Assembly: GCA_028293125.1 (NCBI GenBank)
Contig: JAQGPJ010000067.1
Coordinates: 49,248 to 113,247, forward strand
From: Verrucomicrobiales bacterium
Lineage (GTDB): Bacteria; Verrucomicrobiota; Verrucomicrobiia; Verrucomicrobiales; V1-33
Direction: 5' to 3'
DNA length: 64,000 nt
The stretch's first letter is position 1; the number at the start of each line of letters is the position of its first letter. This document shows, one piece after another, positions 19,301 through 27,479 of the stretch. The position numbers and the translations under genes are program-made. The notes under the pieces are model-generated. The model was given only the letters and a program-made list of their open reading frames with translations, was not told the origin of the DNA and searched no databases.

Positions 19301-19359
19301 AGGCGCTGTTTGTGCCGCAGGAAGAGTTTTTGGGATTGTTCAGGAGGGAGGAAATTTAA
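16309..19359 (+). CDS. Dual P-loop ATPase with C-terminal soluble FtsK/SpoIIIE motor
   Basis: A 1016-residue protein from the ATG at 16309 (MNPFSWDIVKNP); an in-frame start at 16258 would overlap the upstream gene. The N-terminal AAA-like ATPase has Walker A APGYGKSH at residues 59-66 and a Walker B-like FVFCFDQTE near residue 280. A middle region of about 300 residues is unassigned. The C-terminal part is an FtsK motor: an alpha/beta lead-in (GPGVTFAKIKNHAIDLQLKL), Walker A GGSSGSGKSE at about 796-805, Walker B VLVFDEFADLI near 898, and IIATQRPDREVVTG. There are no membrane segments and no recognisable gamma domain, so it is not the cell-division FtsK. The two-gene layout between repeat tracts suggests an accessory DNA-translocating module, possibly defence-related; this is inference. 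Confidence 0.85.
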   Translation: MNPFSWDIVKNPSEIPVTVSSLNHEVLESLENAFTPLTAAAKPRPPCSSPKARLVLSPAPGYGKSHLVGRLCASLSDRANVVAFTPFQSADLCWQSLLLQVLRNLQSPASPIAAGPLAQTRLETLAEDVIRHLLVQALKSGWLIHAEPEEAVQWALNHFTLGPLKDKRDWNEALHDVFLNQSHVLRGAWAATGVSLADNDWPAMLFRYATSEPFSDQQERCVAWMKGETLSLETRSALGLTDASAPPTESSASGELNNRCRERFHDLCRLAAFHRPFVFCFDQTEVFAQNNTLAKSFGRVVAELVNEVPHHLTVVTVNQGLWDGKFCNSMEEADLHRFKKEAELMGLRRPEGEELITLLTAGDTAAGQENALTRVRDSKWLDTLFPNPTTNIPAREFLHKCQQRWDGSENTARVPQRNPAIITARYQKLFSVALAAAANPRSTELHYMPDLFRWLTGTLLARPGECGPADHPDSYAELKWTLPAQAVIHFGFAHASSNSYATWKRLAEYARDRRRHDAVPVSKLVHFRTPELQRCPIPRSSWKKNGPLILTALGECLQVIDLTAEETAAIHAARQLHLEAESGDLEGFKGTDVIPFLLEKLEGWRIRLLAPLVPSPLSEKTGTDSGDVPAKKSASGSGAAANPADGDSAKTKSPIAHTGWQPNPDPTPDLSRAIVEACASFKIQVTILGRREAPQLIRYHLQPGPGVTFAKIKNHAIDLQLKLGLHSEPLLGTGPGFVYLDALKEKPDIILWRDAMRRPEISDHPSLLALPIGVNISNSLIIADLCDSNTAHALIGGSSGSGKSELLKALVATLIQRNTPKTLQLTVVDPKLLTFGNIPANPFLTGPVLRDIAESLKCLEEAVEDMEKRYEILLKGHFTRLGERIDAGLTDLPYRVLVFDEFADLINSGKQEKQEFERLIKRISAKGRAAGVHLIIATQRPDREVVTGQIKANLPLKICLRVTSATNSHILLDEAGAELLLGRGDLLCQSGSLPERGQALFVPQEEFLGLFRREEI

Positions 19360-19360
19360 T

Positions 19361-19465
19361 GGTTATTGGTTATTGGGGAGGTGCATTGGAAAGTGGAGAG
19401 GCACCGCAAGTATCGAGCTGGACTATTGAACAGTTTTTACAGTCAATAACTAATAATCAATAACT
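19361..19465. repeat. Heptamer-repeat tracts 2 and 3 in inverted orientation
   Basis: GGTTATT twice (19361-19374), then 70 bases later AATAACT, AATAATC, AATAACT (19445-19465). The two arms are in opposite orientation and could pair as a long hairpin. The left arm starts two bases after the FtsK-type gene stop. Confidence 0.7.
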
Positions 19466-19584
19466 CCCGTCACCCCCCGCCGCGAAAGCTTCGGCATCAC
19501 TTTTTGCTGTCCTTCTATGTTTATTTTGTTGAATTCTCTTGGGAGAACCATGTATTGATCGGCCTCAGATGAAAAATTAAAATT

Positions 19585-20424
19585 ATGAAAAGTCATAAAA
19601 ACACCCTTAAGCTGATTTCTGCAGCGGCCATAGCCTTGGGCGCTGAAATGACGGCCCACGCGGGGTTCACCGTTTTTGAGGCTTCAGGAAACACTCCGGT
19701 GGACCTGACTCCCACCCGCGACGCTTTCCGCACGGCCATCGGAGGGGGAACAACCGCCGGCGCCAATGGCAGCTTCGGGGGTGAGAGGCGTGAAATTAAT
19801 TGGGATGGTGTTCCGGCGGTCTTTTCCGATTCCGCCGCGTTTCCCGCGAATTTCTTCAACACCAATTCGCCTCGCGGAGTGGTGCTCTCGACTCCCGGTT
19901 CGGGTTTTCTTGTCAGTGCCAATGCGGGAGGGGCCACACCGGAGCTGTTCGGTTTTCCGGCTGACTTTCAAAGCTTCAGCGCCCAGAAACTGTTCACAGC
20001 GGTGAACAGCAATATTACCGATGTGGGTTTTTTTGAGCCCGGCACCGCGGTTCCCGCCACCACCTCCGCCTTCGGTGTGTTTTTCACCGATGCTGAAAAT
20101 GCGGGCTCAACCCTGCTGGAATTTTTTGACCTCGGTAATAATCTGCTTTTCTCCCGCGAGGCGCTCATCACGGCAAATCAGGGCCTGTCCTTCGTGGGGG
20201 GTGTCGCCAATGCTGGCGAGAGGATCAGCCGTGTCCGTATCACCTCGGGTCTGAACACCATCGTGACGAATGGGGTGCTGGGCAATCCGAATGACGACGT
20301 CGTGGTCATGGATGACTTCATCTATGCCGAACCGGTTGCGGTTCCGGAGACCGGGGCCGCTATCCTGACCTGCCTTGGTGTGGCAGGCTTCGGGTTTATG
20401 CGCCGGAGAGCCCGGACGGTATAA
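19585..20424 (+). CDS. PEP-CTERM-type exported protein
   Basis: A 279-residue protein with an N-terminal signal peptide (LISAAAIALGAEMTAHAG) and a C-terminal tripartite sorting tail: the VAVPETGAA motif, a hydrophobic stretch (ILTCLGVAGFGFM) and a basic cluster RRRAR. Such tails are recognised by exosortase systems, which cut and anchor or release the protein at the cell envelope. The motif is VPET rather than the canonical VPEP. The body is beta-rich with no catalytic motif. No exosortase gene is in the window. A flanking stretch of about 200 bases upstream is AT-rich and probably holds its promoter. Confidence 0.85.
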   Translation: MKSHKNTLKLISAAAIALGAEMTAHAGFTVFEASGNTPVDLTPTRDAFRTAIGGGTTAGANGSFGGERREINWDGVPAVFSDSAAFPANFFNTNSPRGVVLSTPGSGFLVSANAGGATPELFGFPADFQSFSAQKLFTAVNSNITDVGFFEPGTAVPATTSAFGVFFTDAENAGSTLLEFFDLGNNLLFSREALITANQGLSFVGGVANAGERISRVRITSGLNTIVTNGVLGNPNDDVVVMDDFIYAEPVAVPETGAAILTCLGVAGFGFMRRRARTV

Positions 20425-20570
20425 TCCGCGCCGGTTCGCGCCTCTCCCCGGTGCCTGCGCCCATGCCATAAAGCCGCATTGCTCAAGCGGTTCCACAGGG
20501 GTAAAGGGATACCCTTCCTTGCGGGCCAGTCAGCAGCCTGCTGATTCCAGCAAGCCATACTCCCATCACC

Positions 20571-20954
20571 ATGATGCAGAAAATAATCCGCGGGGCAGGC
20601 TCACTTATAGGGAAGTCCATTCTGGTCACGCTTGCTGCCGCTCTTGGGGTTTGGTTTTATGCACTCCTGGGGTTGCCGAAGTGGGCACAGGGGTGTGCCA
20701 TGATTCCAGCCATTTATGTCTTCTGCGGACTCGCCGGAGAGCGTGTTTCGCGCGTGCATCGATGGCTGCCTTTTTTGATGGGCCTCACTTTCCTGATGTG
20801 GGCATTCAGCCGCGTGTTCCCCCATGCGTCGGAGTTATACAGGGCAGTTGCTTTTTTGGCTGTCACCATGGCCGCTCGCTTTTTCAGACTCATTCCACAC
20901 TCCACCGCCGGCGACAGCCAGCACTCCTGCACACCCCCAACAACTAATAACTAA
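20571..20954 (+). CDS. Small membrane protein ending in a heptamer-repeat tract
   Basis: A 127-residue protein with about three to four hydrophobic segments (SILVTLAAALGVWFYALLGL, CAMIPAIYVFCGLAG, WLPFLMGLTFLMWAF, AVAFLAVTMAARFF). No family recognised. Its last codons (TTNN and the stop) lie inside an AATAACC-type repeat tract, so the true C-terminus may have been altered by arrival of the repeat. Confidence 0.6.
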   Translation: MMQKIIRGAGSLIGKSILVTLAAALGVWFYALLGLPKWAQGCAMIPAIYVFCGLAGERVSRVHRWLPFLMGLTFLMWAFSRVFPHASELYRAVAFLAVTMAARFFRLIPHSTAGDSQHSCTPPTTNN

Positions 20955-20966
20955 TAACCTATAACC
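20939..20966. repeat. Heptamer-repeat tract 4
   Basis: Four heptamers in register: AACAACT, AATAACT, AATAACC and TATAACC. They overlap the stop codon of the small membrane protein gene. Confidence 0.7.
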
Positions 20967-21026
20967 CTCTCCGAGCCCCCTCCACCCCCTTGCCATCCCC
21001 GCGTTCCCCGTTCAGGATGGGCGCTC

Positions 21027-21875
21027 ATGAAAATCGGCTTCAACCTTCTTCTTTGGACCACCCACTTTGTGGAATCCCAGTTCCCCATCCTCACCAAGCT
21101 CAGGCAGACGGGCTACGATGGCGTGGAAATTCCCATTTTTGACAACAGCGACCCCGGCCATTTCAAAAAAATCGGCGACGCGCTGAAGGACAATGGCCTC
21201 GAGTCCACCGCCGTCACTGTCTGTCCGGACGAGGCGCACAATGCCATCAGCCCCGTCGCCGCCAACCGCCAAGGGGCGCTGGACCACCTCAAAAAGGTGA
21301 TCGACTGCGGACACGCCGCCGGCATCAAGCTGCTCTGCGGTCCCTACTATCAGGTGTTGGGCAATTTCACGGGCGCCTTCCCCACGGAGACCGAGCTGGA
21401 GCACGCCGCGGAGGTGCACCGCCCGCTGGCGGACTACGCCCAGCAGGCCGGCATCGTGCTGGCGATTGAAACCCTGAACCGCTTCGAATCCCATCTGCTC
21501 AACACCATGGAGCAGGGCAAAGCCTACGTGAAGCGCGTCAATCACCCGAACTTCGGGACCATGTACGACACCTTCCACGCCAACATCGAGGAGAAAAACC
21601 CGCTGGCGGCGCTTCAGGACAATTTGGACGTGGTCCGCCACATCCACATCTCCGCCAATGACCGCGGCACCCCCGGCAAGGACCACTGCCCGACCCGCGA
21701 GACCATCGCCATCGCCAAAAAGGGCGGATACAACGGCTACCTCACCATCGAGGCCTTCGGCGGCTCCCTGCCCGACCTTGCCGCCGCCACCCGCGTCTGG
21801 CGCAGCTTCTTCAAGAACGAGGAGGAGGTTTACACCGACGGCTACGCCTTCATCAAATCCTGCCTCGCCGACTGA
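21027..21875 (+). CDS. Ketose 3-epimerase / hydroxypyruvate isomerase-like TIM barrel
   Basis: A 282-residue cytoplasmic protein starting MKIGFNLLLWTTH. It has the pattern of D-tagatose/D-psicose 3-epimerases and related isomerases. Candidate metal ligands sit in IETLNRFES (Glu), MYDTFHANIEE (Asp and His), HIHISANDRGTPG (His) and LTIEAFGG (Glu), the usual Glu-Asp-His-Glu set. Family members interconvert keto sugars at C3 or related centres; the exact sugar is not fixed by sequence. It stands alone, with a strong terminator-like hairpin about 110 bases after the stop. Confidence 0.88.
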   Translation: MKIGFNLLLWTTHFVESQFPILTKLRQTGYDGVEIPIFDNSDPGHFKKIGDALKDNGLESTAVTVCPDEAHNAISPVAANRQGALDHLKKVIDCGHAAGIKLLCGPYYQVLGNFTGAFPTETELEHAAEVHRPLADYAQQAGIVLAIETLNRFESHLLNTMEQGKAYVKRVNHPNFGTMYDTFHANIEEKNPLAALQDNLDVVRHIHISANDRGTPGKDHCPTRETIAIAKKGGYNGYLTIEAFGGSLPDLAAATRVWRSFFKNEEEVYTDGYAFIKSCLAD

Positions 21876-21984
21876 TTCCCGACCCACGCGGCAGGACGGC
21901 ACTGGGTGTTTTCACTTTCCGGTTTTTCCTCCGCATGGGCTCCCGTCAGGGTTGGAATCCGTTTCCCGCCTCCCTCGTCATGGC

Positions 21985-22014
21985 GGCACTCCTGTCCTCA
22001 GGAGTGCCGTTTTT
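21985..22014 (+). terminator. Rho-independent terminator upstream of purQ
   Basis: A perfect 10-bp stem (GGCACTCCTG, 21985-21994, with 21999-22008) and a four-base loop are followed by GTTTTTTGC. It ends the epimerase transcript. The remaining bases between the epimerase and purQ show no gene. Confidence 0.88.
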
Positions 22015-22164
22015 TGCTTTCCGGCATCCGGCTGCCGCGCGTTTTTCCTTCATGGCAGGCCCCATCCGGATGCTGAACCCGGGAAAAGCCGTCCCCTGCG
22101 GTAAATCCTCCCTTGCCTTCCCCCCTCCGCGCCTCTTTTTACACTTTCCCGCCGCACGACGCCC

Positions 22165-22902
22165 ATGTCCGCCACCCCTTCCGCCCTGCTCATCAAATTC
22201 CCCGGCACCAATTGTGACGCCGAGACCGCCCGCGCCTTGGAGGCGGCGGGATTCACCACCAGCGTGGTGCCGGTGTCCCTGATCACGCCCTCCCATCTGA
22301 AAACCGTGAACCTCGTGGTTTTCAGCGGCGGCTTCAGCTACGGCGACTACGTGATGGCCGGGCGTATCGCCCAGCTGGTGAGCGAGGTGAAGCTGGGCGA
22401 CTCCCTGAAGCGCTTTATTGCCGATGGCGGGTATGTGCTGGGCATCTGCAACGGCTTCCAGATCATGACCAAGCTGGGCATCCTCCCGGAAGGCAGCCTC
22501 ATCGACAACAGCAGCGGGCGCTTCCAGTGCCGCTGGGTGAAGCTGAAGGTCACCAATCCCGAAAGCCCCTGGCTTGCCGATCTGCCGGAGGAGTTCGAAC
22601 TCCCCATCGCCCACGCGGAAGGCCGTTTTGTGGCCCCGGAGGGCAAAGCCCAGGAGTATCTCGACAAGGGTTTGGCCGCCCTCACCTACGAATCCGATAT
22701 CAATGGCAGCACGCTTCAAATCGCCGCCATGCAGGATGAGACGGGCCGCGTTTTCGGCCTGATGCCGCATCCGGAGCGCTTTATCCACCCGCAGAACCAC
22801 TACGATCCCGACTGGTCCGAACGTCCGGATCACGGCTGGGGTTATTATTTCTTCCGCGGCATCTGGCGCGAGATCACCGGCGGACGCCGGCTCGTCGCCT
22901 GA
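22165..22902 (+). CDS. purQ: Phosphoribosylformylglycinamidine synthase, glutaminase subunit
   Basis: A 245-residue class I glutamine amidotransferase that supplies ammonia to PurL in the fourth step of purine synthesis. Visible motifs are KFPGTNCD at the N-terminus, VFSGGFSYGDYV, the nucleophile elbow LGICNGFQIM with the catalytic cysteine, and the His-Glu pair in LMPHPERF. It lacks a fused PurL domain, so a separate PurL (and usually PurS) must be elsewhere. purM follows on the same strand after a short gap, as expected for a purine pair. Confidence 0.95.
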   Translation: MSATPSALLIKFPGTNCDAETARALEAAGFTTSVVPVSLITPSHLKTVNLVVFSGGFSYGDYVMAGRIAQLVSEVKLGDSLKRFIADGGYVLGICNGFQIMTKLGILPEGSLIDNSSGRFQCRWVKLKVTNPESPWLADLPEEFELPIAHAEGRFVAPEGKAQEYLDKGLAALTYESDINGSTLQIAAMQDETGRVFGLMPHPERFIHPQNHYDPDWSERPDHGWGYYFFRGIWREITGGRRLVA

Positions 22903-23019
22903 TCTGCCCTCCGCGCACCGTCCGGGCAAACTTGATTCCCTGACGCTGCCGGCCCTTCTCCCCTTTTTCTTTCTTTGCGCAGCTTTTTCCCAACCCCTTC
23001 CTTTTCTCGCTTTCCCACC

Positions 23020-24006
23020 ATGTCCGGCCTCACCTACAAAGACTCTGGCGTTGATATCAAAACCGCCGCTGAACTCGTCGGGGACATCGGCGACCTGCGC
23101 CGGAGCACGGAAGGCAAACGCAAGCTGTTGGGCGCCTTCGGCCTCTTCGCCGCCGCTTATGATCTCAGCGATTACAAGCAGCCCGTGATTGTTACTGGCT
23201 GCGACGGCGTGGGCACCAAGCTGGAGCTGCTGCTGGAGCACGACCTGCTGGAGACCGCCGGCAAGGACCTGGTGGCCATGAACGTCAATGACGTGCTCAC
23301 CACCGGTGGTGATCCCATCATGTTCCTTGACTACATCGGCATCCCAAGGATCGACAAACAGCAGATTTCCCGGCTCATCGGCGGCATGACGGAGTGGCTG
23401 TCCGCCTGCGACTGCATCCTGGCTGGCGGCGAAACTGCGGAAATGCCCGGCATCGTTCCCGAGGGTCTGGTGGAGCTCAGCGGCTTCGCCATCGGCGCGG
23501 TTGAAAAGCCGGATCTGCTGAATCCCGAGCGCGTGGAGGTGGGGGACGCCGTCATCGGTTATCCCTCCGATGGTTTCCATGCCAACGGCTGGAGCCTGGT
23601 GCGCCGCGTGCTTCGCGAAAACGCCACCGACTTCACCAAAGAGGAGATCAAAGCCATGCTGGCCCCCACCCGCCTCTATCATGAGGAGGTGCGCGCGTTG
23701 AAGGCCGCCGGCATCGACCTCAGGGCCATGGCCCACATCACCGGCGGTGGTCTGGTGGAGAATCTGGAGCGTTTCCTGGGCACCAAAGGCGCGGAGCTGG
23801 CCATCCCGGAATGGACGCTCGGACCCATCCCCAAGGTACTCAAACACGTGGACAGCGCCGACCGCCTCAACACTTTCAACATGGGCTTCGGCTGGGTCGT
23901 CATCGTCCCCGCCGCCCAGAAGGACGCCGCCCTGGCCTGCGGCCTCAAGGCCCGCCTCCTCGGCACCATCACCGCTGAGCACGGGGTGAAGGTGACGGTG
24001 GGCTGA
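23020..24006 (+). CDS. purM: Phosphoribosylformylglycinamidine cyclo-ligase (AIR synthetase)
   Basis: A 328-residue enzyme that closes the imidazole ring of aminoimidazole ribotide using ATP, the fifth step of purine synthesis. I chose the ATG at 23020, which begins MSGLTYKDSGVDI, the standard PurM N-terminus. The family motifs GCDGVGTKLEL, AMNVNDVLTTGGDP and the late HITGGGLVENLERFL are intact. Length is typical. It lies 117 bases after purQ and ends at a strong hairpin. Confidence 0.96.
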   Translation: MSGLTYKDSGVDIKTAAELVGDIGDLRRSTEGKRKLLGAFGLFAAAYDLSDYKQPVIVTGCDGVGTKLELLLEHDLLETAGKDLVAMNVNDVLTTGGDPIMFLDYIGIPRIDKQQISRLIGGMTEWLSACDCILAGGETAEMPGIVPEGLVELSGFAIGAVEKPDLLNPERVEVGDAVIGYPSDGFHANGWSLVRRVLRENATDFTKEEIKAMLAPTRLYHEEVRALKAAGIDLRAMAHITGGGLVENLERFLGTKGAELAIPEWTLGPIPKVLKHVDSADRLNTFNMGFGWVVIVPAAQKDAALACGLKARLLGTITAEHGVKVTVG

Positions 24007-24021
24007 GTCCAGCCAAACAGC

Positions 24022-24060
24022 AACGGGGGTGGCGGCCATGACGGCCACCACCCCCGTTTT
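24022..24060. terminator. Terminator after purM
   Basis: Arms ACGGGGGTGG and CCACCCCCGT, extended by GGCC/GGCC, form a long hairpin followed by TTTTG on the plus strand. It lies between purM and the convergent Dabb gene and may serve both. Confidence 0.8.
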
Positions 24061-24105
24061 GTATTAAACCCAGCCGACCTGCGCCGGTGAGGCATGGGCC
24101 GCAAA

Positions 24106-24408
24106 TCAGGCGAAATCGTAGATCACCGCGCGCTCGCAGAGGACCTTGAACACCTTCTCCACGAACTCAAGGTGCGTGGGGTGGACCTGATAGGCCTCCT
24201 CGGCGGCCTTGTCCGTGAAGACGACATTGAGCCCGACCTGATAGGACTGGTCCACGATGGGCCGGTGGCTGGGCACCATTTTGCCGGCGTGGAAGTTCAT
24301 GACGCCCGGCAGATCCTTCAGATACTGGTGGCAACCGGCGAGCAGTTCATCGGCGGCTCCGGCGGGAGCGTCCGCTTTCAGGAAAAAGATGACAACGTGG
24401 CTGAGCAT
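24106..24408 (-). CDS. Dabb (stress-responsive alpha/beta-barrel) domain protein
   Basis: A 100-residue protein from ATG at 24408 (MLSHVVIFFLKADAP); the frame is open 21 codons upstream. It matches the small dimeric ferredoxin-like Dabb fold: an initial HVVIFFLK strand, a helix, a SYQVGLNVVFTDKAAEEAYQ segment and a final HLEFVEKVFKVLCERAVIYDF. Such proteins are small cytoplasmic dimers of mostly unknown role. It is convergent to purM and divergent from the ABC transporter genes. Confidence 0.85.
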   Translation of the reverse strand: MLSHVVIFFLKADAPAGAADELLAGCHQYLKDLPGVMNFHAGKMVPSHRPIVDQSYQVGLNVVFTDKAAEEAYQVHPTHLEFVEKVFKVLCERAVIYDFA

Positions 24409-24586
24409 GAGGGCGCAAGGCATTCCACCGCCGCCGTCCAGCCGCAAGCCATGATTTTCCGGAGCCTTCATTTTTCAAAAAAGTCTGTTGGACCGGACTG
24501 GCTCCCGCGCCTTAATCCCTGCGGCCCTGGCTGGCGGAACCGCTCCTGCCCGGCATGCCGCCTGCCTGCTTTCCCCGCCGCCGCCC

Positions 24587-25747
24587 ATGGTTTCGATCAT
24601 CACCCGCCACCTGACCAAGCACTTCGGGACCACGGTGGCTCTCGACGATGTCAGCCTGACCATCGAAGCCGGGGAGATGTTTTTTCTGCTGGGTCCCAGC
24701 GGCTGCGGCAAAACCACGCTGCTGCGGCACATCGCCGGATTTTACACCCCGGACACGGGACAGCTGTTTTTTGACAGCCGCGACATGACAAACGTGCCCG
24801 CGCACCGGCGGAACACGGCCATGATGTTTCAGAGCTACGCCCTGTGGCCGCACATGACGGTGGGTGAGAATGTGGCCTTCGGGCTTCAGGAGCGGAAGTT
24901 GCCGCGCACTGAAATCGAAAAACGAGTGCAGGAGGCCCTGCAGATGGTGCGCATGGGGCATCTCACAGACCGGAAGATCAACCAGCTGTCCGGCGGCCAG
25001 CAGCAGCGGGTGGCGCTGGCGCGGTCCATCGCGGTCCGCCCGGACGCCCTGCTGCTGGACGAGCCCCTGTCGAATCTCGACGCTCGGCTGCGGCTGGAGA
25101 TGCGCGGGGAGATCCGCCGCATTTGCAAGGAGTTCGGCGTCACGGCGGTCTATGTCACCCACGACCAGAAGGAGGCCCTGCACCTCGCCGACCGCCTGGC
25201 GGTGATGGAGAAGGGTGTCATCAGCCAGGTCGGCAGCCCGCGCGATGTCTTCCGCTCACCGCTAACAAGTTCCGTGGCCTCCTTTATCGGTGAGGCGAAT
25301 TTTCTGCCTGCGGAAATCACGGCTCCCGCCGCTCCGGCACAGGGTCAGACCACCCGCAGCCCACAAAATGCTGACAGCTCCGCTTACTGGACGGTTCAAA
25401 CCGCCCACGGCCCCTTCACCGGCCGGCTGACCGATCCCGCCTGGCAGCCCGCCGCCGGGGAAAAAGCCACGCTTTGCCTGCGTCCGGAGGCGCTGCGGTT
25501 TTTCGACCAGCCCAGCGGCGCACCCCCGCCCGCACCCGCACCCGCCAAGGGTGTCGGGGGCAATCTCCTCACCGGCACGCTGACGGAGTCCGTTTACCTC
25601 GGCGAACTGGCTCAGTACACCATCCGCGACGCCGCCCACAGGACATTTCTGGTCGCTGAACTCAACCCCGCCCTGCTCCGCCCTGCGGAGGGTTCACCGG
25701 TTTCCGTGACCGTGAGCCCGGATGACGTGATGATCCTGCGCCTTTAA
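24587..25747 (+). CDS. ABC transporter ATP-binding protein, iron(III)/spermidine type
   Basis: A 386-residue ATPase of the FbpC/PotA type. I used the ATG at 24587 (MVSIITRHLTKHFG); upstream codons in frame do not look coding. Walker A is GPSGCGKTT, the Q-loop is MMFQSYALWPH, the signature is LSGGQQQR, Walker B is LLLDEPLSNLD and the switch His lies in YVTHDQKEA. A C-terminal TOBE-like regulatory domain spans roughly residues 270-386 and is interrupted by a Pro/Ala-rich stretch. It powers import by the two-domain permease encoded at 28822 together with the binding protein that follows. Confidence 0.93.
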   Translation: MVSIITRHLTKHFGTTVALDDVSLTIEAGEMFFLLGPSGCGKTTLLRHIAGFYTPDTGQLFFDSRDMTNVPAHRRNTAMMFQSYALWPHMTVGENVAFGLQERKLPRTEIEKRVQEALQMVRMGHLTDRKINQLSGGQQQRVALARSIAVRPDALLLDEPLSNLDARLRLEMRGEIRRICKEFGVTAVYVTHDQKEALHLADRLAVMEKGVISQVGSPRDVFRSPLTSSVASFIGEANFLPAEITAPAAPAQGQTTRSPQNADSSAYWTVQTAHGPFTGRLTDPAWQPAAGEKATLCLRPEALRFFDQPSGAPPPAPAPAKGVGGNLLTGTLTESVYLGELAQYTIRDAAHRTFLVAELNPALLRPAEGSPVSVTVSPDDVMILRL

Positions 25748-25846
25748 GGCTGGAAAACCGGCTTCTCCGGACCTCCTGTTCCATTCCAAGCCTTTTCGCT
25801 TTATCCTCCAACTGCTGCGCCCTTCCGTTCTGATCCCCTCTCCGCC

Positions 25847-27457
25847 ATGGGCCGTTACCTTATCCTCTTTCTGGCGCTCATCGCGGTGATCGCCGCGCCG
25901 GTGGTGCTGAAGCCGGCGGTCAGCGCCCGCACGCGGGACTTCGCACCCCAGGACCGGCTGGTCATCATCACACCGCATGTGGAAGCCATCCGGTTCGAAT
26001 TCGAGATCGCCTTCCAGCAATGGATGCAGGAAAAGCACGGACGCAGCGTGGTCATCGACTGGCGCGTGCCCGGCGGCACCAGCGAAATCGCCAAAGTGGT
26101 CACCAGCGAGTATCAGGCCAGTCTGGAGAACTACTGGAGGCGTCACCGCCCTGATCCATGGCGGGACAGCTATGGCCAGGAGTTTCTGGAGGCTGCCAGC
26201 AAATCCGAAGCCCGGACGGTCTGGCTGGCCTCGGACGCGGGGATCGGCATTGATCTCTTTTTCGGCGGTGGATCGCCCGATTTCTCGGACATGAAGAAAA
26301 AGGGCTGTCTGGTGACTGGCGACGCCAAAGCCGGCACCGGCCTGGCCGGCGTCAAAGCGGCGCATCCCGACTGGTTCAGCGACAAAGCTATCCCCGCCAA
26401 ATGGGCCGGGGAAACCTACATCGACCCGGACTTAACCTGGGTGGGCACCTGTCTGTCCACCTTTGGACTCTGCTACAATCTGGATTTCCATCAGCGCCGC
26501 CACCTCACCGCCCTGCCCCGGCAGTGGGTGGACCTGACCAATCCGGTCTATCAGAACCAAGTGGCGCTGGCCGATCCCGGAAAGAGCGGAACCGTGGTGA
26601 AAATGCTGGAGACCATCCTCCAGCAGGCCATGCAGGAGGCCGCCAGGGGAGCCACCACCCCTGCGGCTAAAAATGCCGCGTGGGACAAGGGATGGATTCA
26701 GGGGCTGACCACCATCCAGCGCATCGGAGCCAACGCCCGCTACTGGACCGACAGTTCCACCAAAATCCCCTTGGACGTCTCTGACGGCGAGGCCGCAGCC
26801 GGCATGTGCATCGACTTCTACGCCCGCAATTTCATTGACCGCCTGGAGCAGTTCAACAGTGGCCACAGCCGCATGGCCTTCACTTTGCCGGTCGGCGGCA
26901 CCACTCCCAGTGTGGATCCCATCGGCATGTTCCGCGGCGCACCGAATCCGGAACTGGCCACGCGCTTCATCGAGTTCAACCTGAGCATGGAGGGCCAGCG
27001 CCTCTGGGCCTATAAAAAAGGCGCGCCCGGCGGTCCCCGTCAAACCTCCCTGCGCCGCCTCCCGGTGCGCCGCGACTACTATGTGCCGGCCAATCTGGCG
27101 CACGCCAGCGATCCTGATATCCTCCCCTTCACCGACGGCACCGCGCTCATTTACGACGCCTCCCTCACCGGCAGCAGCTTCACCGCCATCCGCCTCGTCA
27201 TCCGCGCCATGTGTATCGACACCCACGACGAGCTCAAGGAGGCCTGGGCCGCCCTGATCGAAAACCGCTTCCCGCCCCAGGCCACCGCCGCCCTCGGTAA
27301 TTTCGACATGGTCAACCGAGCCAATGTCACCGGCACCCTCACCACCACCCTGCGCCAGGGCGATAAGCTGGTCGCCGCCGAGCTCAGCCGCAACCTCGCC
27401 CAGCAGTTCCGGCAGCAGTATGGGCACGCGGCGGATCTGGCGCGGCGGGGGATGTGA
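25847..27457 (+). CDS. ABC transporter substrate-binding protein, iron(III) type
   Basis: A 536-residue exported protein. The N-terminus MGRYLILFLALIAVIAAPVV is a signal peptide or membrane anchor without a clear lipobox. The mature part has the periplasmic-binding type II layout: LVIITPHVEAIRFEFEIAF near the start, WRVPGGTSEIAK, and later blocks VALADPGKSGT and PNPELATRFIEFNLS. It is longer than usual for this class. The neighbouring ATPase, and the permease about 1.4 kb downstream, suggest iron(III) or a similar metal or polyamine ligand; the ligand is not determined. Confidence 0.88.
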   Translation: MGRYLILFLALIAVIAAPVVLKPAVSARTRDFAPQDRLVIITPHVEAIRFEFEIAFQQWMQEKHGRSVVIDWRVPGGTSEIAKVVTSEYQASLENYWRRHRPDPWRDSYGQEFLEAASKSEARTVWLASDAGIGIDLFFGGGSPDFSDMKKKGCLVTGDAKAGTGLAGVKAAHPDWFSDKAIPAKWAGETYIDPDLTWVGTCLSTFGLCYNLDFHQRRHLTALPRQWVDLTNPVYQNQVALADPGKSGTVVKMLETILQQAMQEAARGATTPAAKNAAWDKGWIQGLTTIQRIGANARYWTDSSTKIPLDVSDGEAAAGMCIDFYARNFIDRLEQFNSGHSRMAFTLPVGGTTPSVDPIGMFRGAPNPELATRFIEFNLSMEGQRLWAYKKGAPGGPRQTSLRRLPVRRDYYVPANLAHASDPDILPFTDGTALIYDASLTGSSFTAIRLVIRAMCIDTHDELKEAWAALIENRFPPQATAALGNFDMVNRANVTGTLTTTLRQGDKLVAAELSRNLAQQFRQQYGHAADLARRGM

Positions 27458-27479
27458 TGCGGGGGAGGGAGAGATTAAT

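Noticed and set aside
15573..19359. Housekeeping FtsK cell-division protein
   Set aside because: No membrane segments or gamma domain, an extra N-terminal ATPase and a dedicated small partner argue against it.
24488..24586. Longer N-terminus for the ABC ATPase
   Set aside because: The extension is Ala/Pro-rich, unlike the family, and the ATG at 24587 starts the standard domain.
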